Origin: Pseudonocardia alaniniphila
GTDB taxonomy: Bacteria; Actinomycetota; Actinomycetes; Mycobacteriales; Pseudonocardiaceae
NCBI RefSeq assembly: GCF_022524485.1
Contig: NZ_JAKXMK010000042.1
Coordinates: forward strand, 1 to 64,000
Reading direction: 5' to 3'
Length of the DNA stretch: 64,000 nt
A program made the translations under genes and the position numbers. Positions 9,356 through 17,720 of this stretch are shown here, piece after piece. The notes below the pieces were generated by a model. That model saw only the letters and a list, made by a program, of their open reading frames with translations. It searched no databases and was not told where the DNA came from. The stretch's first letter is position 1; the number at the start of each line of letters is the position of its first letter.

Positions 9356-10558
9356 TCAGCCGAACGTCGACTCCTTGCCCTCGGCAGGGCGGCTCGTGCC
9401 GGAGTTGCGCTTCTCGGCCCATTCGGCCTCGTGCTTGGCGAACATCGCCTTCGCCGCGGTGGTGCGCTTCTCGGTCAGCTCGCCCTGGTGCGCCGTGACC
9501 CAGCGGTAGGAATCCTGTCGGGGCTTGTTGTAGCCCTCGAAGTGCGGGATCACGTACCGCGCGTACAGCTCGTAGGAGTGCTTCGTGTCGGCCCAGTTGG
9601 CCCAGTCGTGCGCGTTGAGCAGAATCGCGCCGATCTCGGGCGTCTTCTGGTAGAGCCGCTCGATGCGGGCGATGGCGTCGTCAGGTGTGCCGATCACTCC
9701 GATGCCCTGCTCGACATACCATTCCACCGTGTCGGCGCCGTCCGGGATGGATATGCGCGGCATGTTGTTGTTGAGGTAGTCGATCTGCTCCTGCAGGCCG
9801 TACCGGGCCTGCTCCATGGCCTTCTCCCGCGTCTCGGCCAGGTGCATGCCGACCACGAGACGCAGCCTGCTCGGATCCATGGTGCGGCCGTGCTCGGCGG
9901 CCACCTCGTTGGCGATCCGCCAGTTCACGTCGAGGGCGTTGAAGCCCGCGTTCTCGCCTGCCGCGACGCAGAGCATGCCCAGGTCGTACTTGCCGGCCAG
10001 CCGTCCACCGGACGGGGTGACCGCACTGGCGACGCACACCTCGGGGTAGGGGTTCGAGTACGGCGGCAGGTGCAAGGAGGCCTCGACGAGGGTGTACCAG
10101 TCGGTCGACTCCGTGACCACCTCGCCCTGGAACAGGCGCAGGATCACGTCGAGGCCCTCGGCCATCCGGTCGCGCTGGACGGACGGGTCGATTCCCAGCA
10201 TGAGCGCGTCGGAGGCCAGCAACCCGGGTCCGACGCCGAACATGACGCGACCGCGTGTCATGTGGTCGAGTTGCACGATGCGGTCGGCCACCATCAACGG
10301 GTTGTGATACGGAAGCGACACCACGCCCGTGCCGAGCCGGATGTTCGTGGTGCGCTCGGCCGCCGCCGCGATGAACAGTTCCGGCGACGAGATCGTCTCC
10401 ATACCGGCTGAGTGGTGCTCGCCGATCCACGCCTCGTGGAATCCGAGGTTGTCCAGCAGTTCGATCAGCTGCATGTCCTGCTGGAAGAGCAGTGTGGGGT
10501 TCTCGTCCATCTTGTGGAACGGGGCCATGAAGATTCCGTGACGCAACCTGACTGTCAT
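9356..10558 (-). CDS. LLM-class flavin monooxygenase, limonene 1,2-monooxygenase (LimB)-like
   Basis: A 400-residue luciferase-like (bacterial luciferase TIM-barrel) oxidoreductase. The N-terminus (GIFMAPFHKMDENPTLLF), the GFHEAWIGEHHSAGMETISS block (residues 38-57) and GTGVVSLPYHNPLMVADR are typical of the LimB-like subgroup that uses FMNH2 or F420H2 to oxygenate hydrophobic substrates. LimB of Rhodococcus epoxidises limonene; the actual substrate here is unknown. The gene diverges from another LLM gene, and the intervening 180 bp carries a copy of the regulon palindrome at 10,694. This ties it to the catabolic regulon. ATG start with GAGGGG close upstream. A reductase is not adjacent; the nearest is the FMN reductase at 63.5 kb. 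Confidence 0.85.
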   Translation of the reverse strand: MTVRLRHGIFMAPFHKMDENPTLLFQQDMQLIELLDNLGFHEAWIGEHHSAGMETISSPELFIAAAAERTTNIRLGTGVVSLPYHNPLMVADRIVQLDHMTRGRVMFGVGPGLLASDALMLGIDPSVQRDRMAEGLDVILRLFQGEVVTESTDWYTLVEASLHLPPYSNPYPEVCVASAVTPSGGRLAGKYDLGMLCVAAGENAGFNALDVNWRIANEVAAEHGRTMDPSRLRLVVGMHLAETREKAMEQARYGLQEQIDYLNNNMPRISIPDGADTVEWYVEQGIGVIGTPDDAIARIERLYQKTPEIGAILLNAHDWANWADTKHSYELYARYVIPHFEGYNKPRQDSYRWVTAHQGELTEKRTTAAKAMFAKHEAEWAEKRNSGTSRPAEGKESTFG

Positions 10559-10693
10559 TACCCCTCATTCTCGTCGTCGCTTCGAGAAACGGACACCCGA
10601 CCGCACCGGTGCCGGGCTGCCGGCCGCCGGGCCGGCCCGGGGAGCCTGCGCCGCGCGACGCGTTGACACCGGTGCGTGCCGACGTGATCCTTC

Positions 10694-10709
10694 CTGAACG
10701 ATCGTTTAC
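10694..10709. promoter_or_regulatory. Regulon operator copy a (divergent LLM promoters)
   Basis: CTGAACGATCGTTTAC contains the perfect 10-bp palindrome AACGATCGTT. It lies between two divergent LLM genes. It matches six other sites in this window and looks like a TetR-family operator. Binding is inferred. Confidence 0.7.
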
Positions 10710-10759
10710 TTCGAGAGGCTACGCGTGATCGAACCGGTATGGGCAGAGATGGGGGACGG

Positions 10760-11734
10760 ATGACACGGCTCGGACTCACCATCCCGCTCGACGGCGTGCC
10801 GCTGGCCGAGCAGGCCGCACTGCTGAACGACGTGGCCGACGCCGGCTACACGGACCTGTGGACGGGCGAGGCCACAGGCGCCGACGCGTTCACGCCGCTG
10901 GTCGCCGCCGCCGTCTCGCACCCGCGGTTCCGCCTCGGCACGGCGATCGTCTCCGCCTACACCCGCAGTCCCGGGCTGATCGCGATGTCGGCCGCCGCAC
11001 TGGCGGAGGTCGCCACGAGCGAGGTGCTGGTGGGGATCGGCACGAGCTCGGACGTGATCGTCGAGCGCTGGCACGGGCTCGAGTTCCACCGGCCCTACCA
11101 GCGGGTGCGGGACGTCACCACGTTCGTGCGGCGGGCCCTGTCCGGTGAGCGGGTGGACATGGAGTCGGAGAGCTTCACCATCAGGGGATTCCGCCTGGCC
11201 CGCGTGCCTGCCCGGCAGCCCAAGCTGCTGGTCGCGGCGCTGCGGCCGGGGATGCTCCGGCTGGCGGGTGCGATCTCCGACGGGGTGATCCTCAATTGGC
11301 TCTCGCCCGACGACATGCACACGGTGCTGCCCCACGTGCTGAAGGGCAACGCCGACGCGGAGATCGTCGCCCGGCTGTTCGTGGTGCCGGGCGAGGACGT
11401 GCAGGCCGTGCGGACAACGGCGAAACGCATGGTCACGGCCTACCTGAACGTCCCCGTGTACGCGGAGTTCCACCGCTGGCTGGGCCGGGCGGACCAGCTC
11501 GAACCGATGTGGCAGGCGTGGAGCCGGGGTGACCGCGCGGCCGCGGTGGAGGCGGTGCCGGACGCGCTGGTGGACGAGCTGTTCCTCCACGGCAGTCCCG
11601 CGGACGTCCGGGCCGGGGTCCAGCGGTACGTCGACGCCGGTGTGACCACTCCCGTGCTGATGTACGTCATGCCGCCGGGAGACGATGTGACCCGGCACCT
11701 CCCGGCCGTCGGCCGGGCCGTCACGACTCCTTGA
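10760..11734 (+). CDS. LLM-class F420-dependent-type oxidoreductase
   Basis: A luciferase-like TIM-barrel oxidoreductase of 324 residues from this start. It has GLTIPLDGVPLAEQAALLND at the N-terminus, DLWTGEATGADAFTPL, and the segment EVLVGIGTSSDVIVERWHGL, which is characteristic of F420-using LLM proteins. Cofactor use is inferred from that segment. ATG at 10,760 is preferred because GGGGGA lies just upstream; an in-frame ATG at 10,739 would add seven residues. It diverges from the LimB-like gene, with the operator palindrome at 10,694 between them. It is followed 145 bp later by the acyl-CoA ligase operon, which has its own operator copy. Substrate unknown. Confidence 0.86.
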   Translation: MTRLGLTIPLDGVPLAEQAALLNDVADAGYTDLWTGEATGADAFTPLVAAAVSHPRFRLGTAIVSAYTRSPGLIAMSAAALAEVATSEVLVGIGTSSDVIVERWHGLEFHRPYQRVRDVTTFVRRALSGERVDMESESFTIRGFRLARVPARQPKLLVAALRPGMLRLAGAISDGVILNWLSPDDMHTVLPHVLKGNADAEIVARLFVVPGEDVQAVRTTAKRMVTAYLNVPVYAEFHRWLGRADQLEPMWQAWSRGDRAAAVEAVPDALVDELFLHGSPADVRAGVQRYVDAGVTTPVLMYVMPPGDDVTRHLPAVGRAVTTP

Positions 11735-11767
11735 CAGCACTGGGTGGCCGTGATGCGATCGGCTCGA

Positions 11768-11783
11768 CTTAACGATCGATCAG
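11768..11783. promoter_or_regulatory. Regulon operator copy b (ligase operon)
   Basis: CTTAACGATCGATCAG, with left half identical to the other copies and right half one base from symmetric. It lies about 100 bp upstream of the acyl-CoA ligase start at 11,880, a position suited to control of that operon. Confidence 0.65.
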
Positions 11784-11879
11784 TTCCGTGGTCTGCCGGC
11801 CTCCCAGCGAGCAGCGCGCCACCGGCCTGCGCAGCCCGATCAGCCATTCATCGTCGAGTGGAGCGACAAGGAGGAGCGC

Positions 11880-13472
11880 ATGCCGGCCCACGACGTCCAG
11901 GTCGTGTCCGCCGCTCGCCGGATGTCCTACGGGGAGCAGCTCGCCCGGTGCGCCCGGAAGTTCCCGGATCGCGTGGCGTTCCAGCACGGGGCGCGCTCGG
12001 TCACGTTCCCGGAGCTGGACGAGAGAGTCACCCGGCTCGCCAACGCGCTGCACGAGCGCGGGGTCGAGCGGGGCAGCCGGGTCGCGATCCTGATGCACAA
12101 CCGGATCGAGGTCGTGGAGGGCTACCTGGCCGCCTGCCGGCTCGGCGCAATGGCCGTGCCGCTGAACTTCCGCCTGCTGCCCGACGAGATCGCCTACATC
12201 CTCGGCGACTGCGGCGCGGCCGCGATGCTGGTGGACGAGCAGCTCGCCGGCGTGGCGGCGAAGGCCATGACCGGCATCGACGAGCTGCGCACGGTGCTGG
12301 CGACGGGTGGGCGGGAGGCCGACGCCGGGCCCCACGCGGAGTCCTACGACGACGCTCTGGCGTCCGCGTCGACCACGCCACCCGGCATCGACGTGGCCGA
12401 GAACGAGCCCGCGTTCATCATGTACACCTCGGGCACCACCGGCAGGCCGAAGGGAGCGGTCCTCAGCCATCTGAACCTGGTGATGGCGGCGTTCACGGGT
12501 CTCGCGGTCTCCGGTGGGTTGCGCACGGGCGCGGACGTGTCCCTGCTGGGCGTGCCGATGTTCCACATCGCCGGGCTGAGCACGTCCATCCGCGGCCTCA
12601 TCGACGGCGGGCGCGTGGTGATCCACAGCGCGGCGAACTTCGACCCGGTGAGCGTCGTCGACGTGCTCGAACGCGAGCAGATCACCAACTGCTTCTTCGT
12701 GCCCAGCCAGTGGCAGGCGATCTGTGCGGTGCCCGGGGTGAAGGACCGGCGGCTCGCGCTGCGCAACCTCGTCTGGGGTGCGTCGCCCGCACCCCCGTCG
12801 GTGCTGCAGGCGCTGCAGGACACCTTTCCGGACGCACCGGCGTACTGCGCCTTCGGGCAGACCGAGATGAGCCCCACCACAACACTGCTCCGCAGCGAGG
12901 ACGCGGTGCGGAAGATGGGATCGGTGGGCACCCCGCTGCCGAGCATCGAGGTTCGCATCGTCGACGAGGAGATGCGTGACGTCCCCGTCGGGGAGGTCGG
13001 CGAGGTGGTCTACCGGGGCCCGACGATGATGCTCGGCTACTGGAACAAGCCGGAGGAGACCGCGGCCGCGTTTGCCGGTGGGTGGTTCCACTCCGGTGAC
13101 CTGTGCCGGATGGACGACGAGGGCTACATCTACGTCGTCGACCGCAAGAAGGACATGATCATCTCCGGTGGGGAGAACATCTACTGCGCCGAGGTCGAGG
13201 ACGCGATCGACTCCCACCCGAAGGTCGCCGAGGTGGCGGTGGTCGGCATTCCGCACCCGAAGTGGGTGCAGACACCGTGCGCCGTCATCGTGCCCGTGGA
13301 CCCGGCCGACCCACCGGGCGAGCAGGAGATCATCGAGCACTGCCGCACCCGGCTCGCCTCGTACAAGAAGCCGACCTCCGTCGTGGTCGTCGACGCGCTA
13401 CCCCGCAACGCCAGCGGCAAGGTGCAGAAGTTCCGCCTGCGTGAGCAGCTCGCCGGCACGGCGTCACCGTGA
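11880..13472 (+). CDS. Acyl-CoA synthetase (FadD5-like), copy 1
   Basis: A 530-residue adenylate-forming ligase that converts a carboxylic acid to its CoA thioester through an acyl-AMP. P-loop MYTSGTTGRPKG is at about 181-192, followed by FGQTEMS (about 325), the GWFHSGDLCRMDDEGY hinge region and a C-terminal GKVQKFRLRE carrying the catalytic lysine. The sequence closely follows mycobacterial FadD5. It is a clear paralogue of the minus-strand ligase at 21,145-22,737: same length and near-identical block order, starting with ARRMS.GEQLAR. ATG is preceded by AAGGAGG. It is first gene of a four-gene operon (ligase, ligase, amidohydrolase, crotonase). Substrate unknown, probably a medium-size organic acid. 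Confidence 0.92.
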   Translation: MPAHDVQVVSAARRMSYGEQLARCARKFPDRVAFQHGARSVTFPELDERVTRLANALHERGVERGSRVAILMHNRIEVVEGYLAACRLGAMAVPLNFRLLPDEIAYILGDCGAAAMLVDEQLAGVAAKAMTGIDELRTVLATGGREADAGPHAESYDDALASASTTPPGIDVAENEPAFIMYTSGTTGRPKGAVLSHLNLVMAAFTGLAVSGGLRTGADVSLLGVPMFHIAGLSTSIRGLIDGGRVVIHSAANFDPVSVVDVLEREQITNCFFVPSQWQAICAVPGVKDRRLALRNLVWGASPAPPSVLQALQDTFPDAPAYCAFGQTEMSPTTTLLRSEDAVRKMGSVGTPLPSIEVRIVDEEMRDVPVGEVGEVVYRGPTMMLGYWNKPEETAAAFAGGWFHSGDLCRMDDEGYIYVVDRKKDMIISGGENIYCAEVEDAIDSHPKVAEVAVVGIPHPKWVQTPCAVIVPVDPADPPGEQEIIEHCRTRLASYKKPTSVVVVDALPRNASGKVQKFRLREQLAGTASP

Positions 13473-13508
13473 ACGCGCGCGACCACTGAGACGAGGGGAG
13501 CTGCGGCG

Positions 13509-15098
13509 GTGCAGGAGGATGCAGCGGACCTGATCGAGGCCTACCGGGTGAACGGGGCCCTCGGCTTCTGGGAGATCGCCGACGCCGATCCCGGCCGGAT
13601 CGCGGTCATCGACGTCGACGGCTCGGAGACCACGTTCGGACAGCTGCGGGACCTGGCCAACCGCATCTCGCACGGACTGCGAGCCCACGGGCTCGTCGAC
13701 GGTGACACCGTGGCCGTCGCGCTGCCCAACCACCGGGCCTTCCTCGCGCTGCAACTGGCCACGGGACAACTCGGCCTCTACCTGACGGCACTCAACTGGC
13801 ACCTGACCGCGCCCGAGCTCGCCTACATCCTGATCGACAGCGAGGCCAAGCTTTTCCTCGCCGGTCCGCGCGTGGGCGACGCCGCGGTGGCCGCAGCCGA
13901 CGAGGCCGGCCTTCCCGCGCAGCGCCGGTTCGGGATGCCCGCGTTCCCCGGCTTCCGCAGCCTCGACGACCTCGTCGACGGGATGCCGGCTACCGCGCCG
14001 CAGCGGCGGCGGCAGGGGTCGGTGATGCTCTACACGTCCGGGACGACCGGTCGCCCCAAGGGCGTGCGCAAGCCGCTCTCCGCCGTCACACCCGAACAGA
14101 GCCTCGCGGCGCGGGTGCCCGCGTTTCCGCGGATGCTCGGCCACACCGCTGGTTCCGGAGTGCACCTGGTGGTGGCGCCGCTCTACCACGCGGCGCCGAA
14201 CGCCTACGGAAGCCTGGCCCTGCAGATCGGGCACACCGTGGTGCTGATGGACAAGTGGACCCCGCAGCTGTTCCTGGAGATCGTGGAACGGCATCGGGTG
14301 ACCGCATCGCACATGGTGCCGATCATGTTCCACCGGCTGCTGCAGCTGCCCGCAGGCGAGCGGGCCGCCCATGACGTCTCGTCCCTGACGCGGGTGGTGC
14401 ACGCCGGAGCGCCGTGCCCGGTGGCCGTCAAGCAACGGATGATCGACTGGCTGGGCCCGGTGCTGCACGAGTACTACGCGGCCACCGAGGGCGGCGGCAC
14501 CTACGTCGGTCCGCAGGACTGGCTGCAGCATCCCGGCACGGTCGGGCGCGCCTGGGCAGGCACCGAGGTGGTGATCCTCGACGACGGCGGCAACGCGTTG
14601 CCCGCGGGCGAGATCGGGAACATCTACTTCCGCAGCGGCGACCGGTTCGAGTACTTCAAGGCGCCGGAGAAGACGGCCGCCGCCCGCCACGGCGACATGT
14701 TCACGGTCGGCGACCTGGGCCATCTCGACGACGAGGGCTGGCTCTACCTGAGCGACCGGCGGTCGGACCTGATCATCTCGGGCGGGGTGAACATCTATCC
14801 CGCCGAGATCGAGTCGGTGCTGCTCACCCACCCTGCGGTGGCGGACGCCGCCGTGATCGGGATGCCGGACGAGGAGTGGGGACAACGTGTTGCGGCGATG
14901 ATCGAGCCGCGCTCGGTCGACGACGTCGCGGGGGACTTCGCGGACAGGCTGGCGGCCGAGCTGATCGAGCACTGCCGGGGCCGGCTCGCCGGCTTCAAGT
15001 GCCCCACCTCCGTCGAGTTCCGGGAGCTGCCACGGACCTCCACCGGCAAGCTCAGCCGAATCAGGCTCCGTGACGACGTGCTTCGCATCGGTCGATGA
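13509..15098 (+). CDS. Acyl-CoA synthetase (class I adenylate-forming)
   Basis: A 529-residue acyl-CoA ligase with MLYTSGTTGRPKG (about 176-188), the A5-like YYAATEGGGTY (about 321), DRRSDLIISGGVNIYPAEIE (about 417-436) and a terminal TGKLSRIRLRDD lysine motif. It is less like the FadD5 pair and resembles ligases described as FadD4- or bile-acid-ligase-type; that sub-assignment is from memory. GTG start with GAGGGGAG upstream, 36 bp after the preceding ligase, so same operon. Two ligases in tandem suggest two different acid intermediates of one pathway. Confidence 0.9.
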   Translation: MQEDAADLIEAYRVNGALGFWEIADADPGRIAVIDVDGSETTFGQLRDLANRISHGLRAHGLVDGDTVAVALPNHRAFLALQLATGQLGLYLTALNWHLTAPELAYILIDSEAKLFLAGPRVGDAAVAAADEAGLPAQRRFGMPAFPGFRSLDDLVDGMPATAPQRRRQGSVMLYTSGTTGRPKGVRKPLSAVTPEQSLAARVPAFPRMLGHTAGSGVHLVVAPLYHAAPNAYGSLALQIGHTVVLMDKWTPQLFLEIVERHRVTASHMVPIMFHRLLQLPAGERAAHDVSSLTRVVHAGAPCPVAVKQRMIDWLGPVLHEYYAATEGGGTYVGPQDWLQHPGTVGRAWAGTEVVILDDGGNALPAGEIGNIYFRSGDRFEYFKAPEKTAAARHGDMFTVGDLGHLDDEGWLYLSDRRSDLIISGGVNIYPAEIESVLLTHPAVADAAVIGMPDEEWGQRVAAMIEPRSVDDVAGDFADRLAAELIEHCRGRLAGFKCPTSVEFRELPRTSTGKLSRIRLRDDVLRIGR

Positions 15099-15135
15099 GT
15101 GACAACCCCTGAGCCGACGTACGAAGGAGGACGGC

Positions 15136-16854
15136 ATGGCTGAGCACGACCTGGTGGTCCGGGCGGGCACCGTTGTGGACGGGACGGGGAACCCACCGCG
15201 TACCGCGGACGTCGCCGTGCGGGACGGCCGGATCACCGAGGTCGGCAGGGTGAGCGGGCGCGGGCGCCGGGAGATCACCGCTGACGGTGCGGTGGTGGCG
15301 CCGGGGTTCGTCGACATCCACACGCACTACGACGGGCAGGCGACATGGGAGTCGCGACTGCAGCCGTCGTCGTGGCACGGGGTCACCACCGTCGTCATGG
15401 GCAACTGCGGGGTCGGTTTCGCACCCGTCGAGCCGGTGCACCACGACCGCCTGATCGAGCTGATGGAAGGCGTGGAGGACATCCCCGGCATCGCCCTGCA
15501 CGAGGGCCTGCGCTGGGACTGGCGGACGTTCCCCGAGTACCTCGACGCGCTCGACGCGCTGCCCCACGACATCGACATGGCCGCCCAGGTGCCGCACGCC
15601 GCGCTCCGGGTGCAGGCGATGGGGGAGCGGGCCGCCGCGCACGAGGAGGCCACGCCGGAGGAGATCGCGCTGATGGCGCGGCTGGCACGGGAGGGCGTGG
15701 AGGCAGGCGCGCTCGGCTTCTCGACGTCGCGCACGCTCAACCACAAGAGCATCAGCGGTGAGCTCACGCCGTCCTACGCCGTGGGAGCCGACGAGCTGGT
15801 CGAGATCGCCACGGCGGTCGGGGAGACCGGCCGCGGAGTGTTCCAGCTGGTCAGCGACTTCCCGGATCCCGAGGCCGAGTTCGCGCTGATCCGGGCGATG
15901 GTGGCGCGGTCGGGGCGGCCGCTCTCCGCGTCGCTCGTGCAGTCGCCGGTCGCGCCTGCGATGCACCGTGAGGTGCTGCGCCTGATCGACGCCGCGCAGG
16001 CCGACGGGCTGCCGATCCTGGCGCAGGTCGCGGCCCGTCCGGTCGGCATGCTGCTGGGCCTGCACAACACGCTCAACCCGTTCATGACCAACCCGGTCTG
16101 GCGGCGGCTGGCCGACCTGTCGCCGGAGGAGCAGGCCGCGCGGATGGCGGAGCCGCGGCTGCGGTCGGAGATCGTCGCCGCGCAGACGGGGGAGAAGGAC
16201 CGCAGCCGCCTCGGCGGCACCCTGATCCACAGGTACGAGCTGATGTACGAGCTGGCCGACCCGCCGAACTACGAACCGTCCGCGTCGGACTCCATCGCGG
16301 CCCGGGCGGAGCGGGCCGGTGTCTCACCCGTCGAGATCGCCTACGACGTGGTGGCGGGCGGCGGGATGCTCTACCTGACCAGCCTCAACTACGCCGACGG
16401 CAACCTCGACGCCGCGCACGAGATGCTCACCCACCAGCACACCGTGCCCGGACTCTCCGACGGTGGGGCGCACGTCGGCACGATCTGCGACGGCAGCTTC
16501 CCGACCACGCTGCTGCAGCACTGGACCCGCGATCGCGACGGCGCGCGCCTCGACCTGCCGTTCGTCGTGCAGCGCCAGGCCCGCGACACGGCCCGGGCGG
16601 TGGGGCTGCTCGACCGCGGGGTGCTCGCACCCGGGTACCGGGCCGACCTCAACGTGATCGACATGGACGCGCTGCGGCTGCACCGGCCCGAGGTGCGCTA
16701 CGACCTGCCCGCGGGTGGGCGGCGGCTCCTCCAGCGCGCCGACGGTTACCGGCACACCGTCGTCGCCGGGCTGGAGACGTACCGGGACGGCGAGCCCACC
16801 GACGCGCTGCCGGGCAGGCTCGTGCGCGGGCCCGCACCCGCGCCGCGAGGATGA
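15136..16854 (+). CDS. Amidohydrolase, N-acyl-D-amino-acid deacylase (D-aminoacylase) family
   Basis: A 572-residue metal-dependent amidohydrolase. The composite N-terminal sandwich (VVRAGTVVDGTGNPP), metal ligands in GFVDIHTHYDGQ (about 55-66), NCGVGFAPV (a loop with the bridging cysteine typical of D-aminoacylases), the late SDGGAHVGTICDG (about 440-452) and a C-terminal LAPGYRADLNVID strand are all present. It is expected to cleave an amide or similar bond, releasing an acid. Family members annotated this way often have untested substrates. It sits 37 bp after the ligase and overlaps the next crotonase gene by ATGA. It may therefore supply the acid that the ligases activate, which is inference. 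Confidence 0.88.
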   Translation: MAEHDLVVRAGTVVDGTGNPPRTADVAVRDGRITEVGRVSGRGRREITADGAVVAPGFVDIHTHYDGQATWESRLQPSSWHGVTTVVMGNCGVGFAPVEPVHHDRLIELMEGVEDIPGIALHEGLRWDWRTFPEYLDALDALPHDIDMAAQVPHAALRVQAMGERAAAHEEATPEEIALMARLAREGVEAGALGFSTSRTLNHKSISGELTPSYAVGADELVEIATAVGETGRGVFQLVSDFPDPEAEFALIRAMVARSGRPLSASLVQSPVAPAMHREVLRLIDAAQADGLPILAQVAARPVGMLLGLHNTLNPFMTNPVWRRLADLSPEEQAARMAEPRLRSEIVAAQTGEKDRSRLGGTLIHRYELMYELADPPNYEPSASDSIAARAERAGVSPVEIAYDVVAGGGMLYLTSLNYADGNLDAAHEMLTHQHTVPGLSDGGAHVGTICDGSFPTTLLQHWTRDRDGARLDLPFVVQRQARDTARAVGLLDRGVLAPGYRADLNVIDMDALRLHRPEVRYDLPAGGRRLLQRADGYRHTVVAGLETYRDGEPTDALPGRLVRGPAPAPRG

Positions 16855-17660
16855 CGACCGATACCCACAGGATCCACCGACCGACAGGAGATGTGTTGTC
16901 CGAGGTGCTCATGAGCACGCCCGCCGACGGGGTGCTCGTCGTGACCATCGACCGTCCGCAGGCGCGCAACGCCGTCAATGCGGCCGTCGCGCAGGGGATC
17001 GCCGAGGCGATGGACCGACTCGACGCCGACGACGACCTCCGCGTCGGGGTGCTCACCGGCGCCGGCGGCACGTTCTGTGCGGGCATGGACCTCAAGGCCT
17101 TCGTGCGCGGCGAGCGGCCGATCGTGCCCGGCCGGGGGTTCGCCGGCGTGACCGTGCGGCCGCCGGCCAAGCCGCTGATCGCCGCCGTCGAGGGCTACGC
17201 GCTCGCCGGGGGATTCGAGATCGTGCTGGCCTGCGACCTCGTGGTGGCCGCGGAGGGCGCGGTGTTCGGCATCCCCGAGGTCAAGCGCGGCCTCGTCGCC
17301 GCGGCCGGTGGGCTGCTGCGGCTGCCGAAGCGCATCCCGTACCACCAGGCGATGGAGCTGGCGTTGCTGGGAAGCCACATCCCCGCCGCGCGGGCGCGGG
17401 AACTGGGCCTGGTCAACCGCCTCGTGCCGAACGGCACAGCGCTCGACGCCGCGCTGGCGCTCGGCGCGGAGATCAGTGCGAACGGCCCGCTTGCCGTGGC
17501 GGCCAGCAAGAAGATCGTGGCGTCGGCCGCTTCCTGGCCGGATGACGAGGCGTGGGAGCGGCAGGCCGAGATCGCCGGGCCGGTCTCGGCTTCGAAGGAC
17601 GCGATCGAGGGCGCCACGGCGTTCGCGGAGAAGCGCCCGCCGGTGTGGAGCGGCACGTGA
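16851..17660 (+). CDS. Enoyl-CoA hydratase/isomerase (crotonase) family protein
   Basis: A crotonase-fold protein of up to 269 residues, with the oxyanion-hole segments ITDRPQ..NAVN and GTFCAGMDLKAF, GYALAGGFEIVLACDLVVAA, and FGIPEVKRGLVAAAGGL. The first catalytic glutamate (IPE) is kept; the position of the second is alanine, so it may act as an isomerase or hydratase with altered chemistry. The start at 16,851 overlaps the stop of the amidohydrolase (ATGA). A TTG at 16,896 has a better ribosome-binding site (AGGAG) and would remove 15 residues. It is last in the operon; the next gene is convergent. Confidence 0.88.
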   Translation: MTTDTHRIHRPTGDVLSEVLMSTPADGVLVVTIDRPQARNAVNAAVAQGIAEAMDRLDADDDLRVGVLTGAGGTFCAGMDLKAFVRGERPIVPGRGFAGVTVRPPAKPLIAAVEGYALAGGFEIVLACDLVVAAEGAVFGIPEVKRGLVAAAGGLLRLPKRIPYHQAMELALLGSHIPAARARELGLVNRLVPNGTALDAALALGAEISANGPLAVAASKKIVASAASWPDDEAWERQAEIAGPVSASKDAIEGATAFAEKRPPVWSGT

Positions 17661-17679
17661 GCACGAGCGCTCGGCTCAC
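17657..17679. terminator. Possible terminator between convergent genes
   Basis: GTGAGC-A-CGAGCGCTCG-GCTCAC forms a near-perfect dyad starting at the stop codon of the crotonase gene, between convergent units. There is no T-tract, as is common in GC-rich actinomycetes. Tentative. Confidence 0.35.
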
Positions 17680-17720
17680 GGGACATCGCAGTAGTCGGGG
17701 CAAGGTGTGCGGAGGTGGCC

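Noticed and set aside
10694..10709. KstR or KstR2 operator
   Set aside because: The half-site spacing is four bases (AAC-GATC-GTT), not two as in KstR boxes, and the CAAG/CTTG arms of KstR2 are absent.
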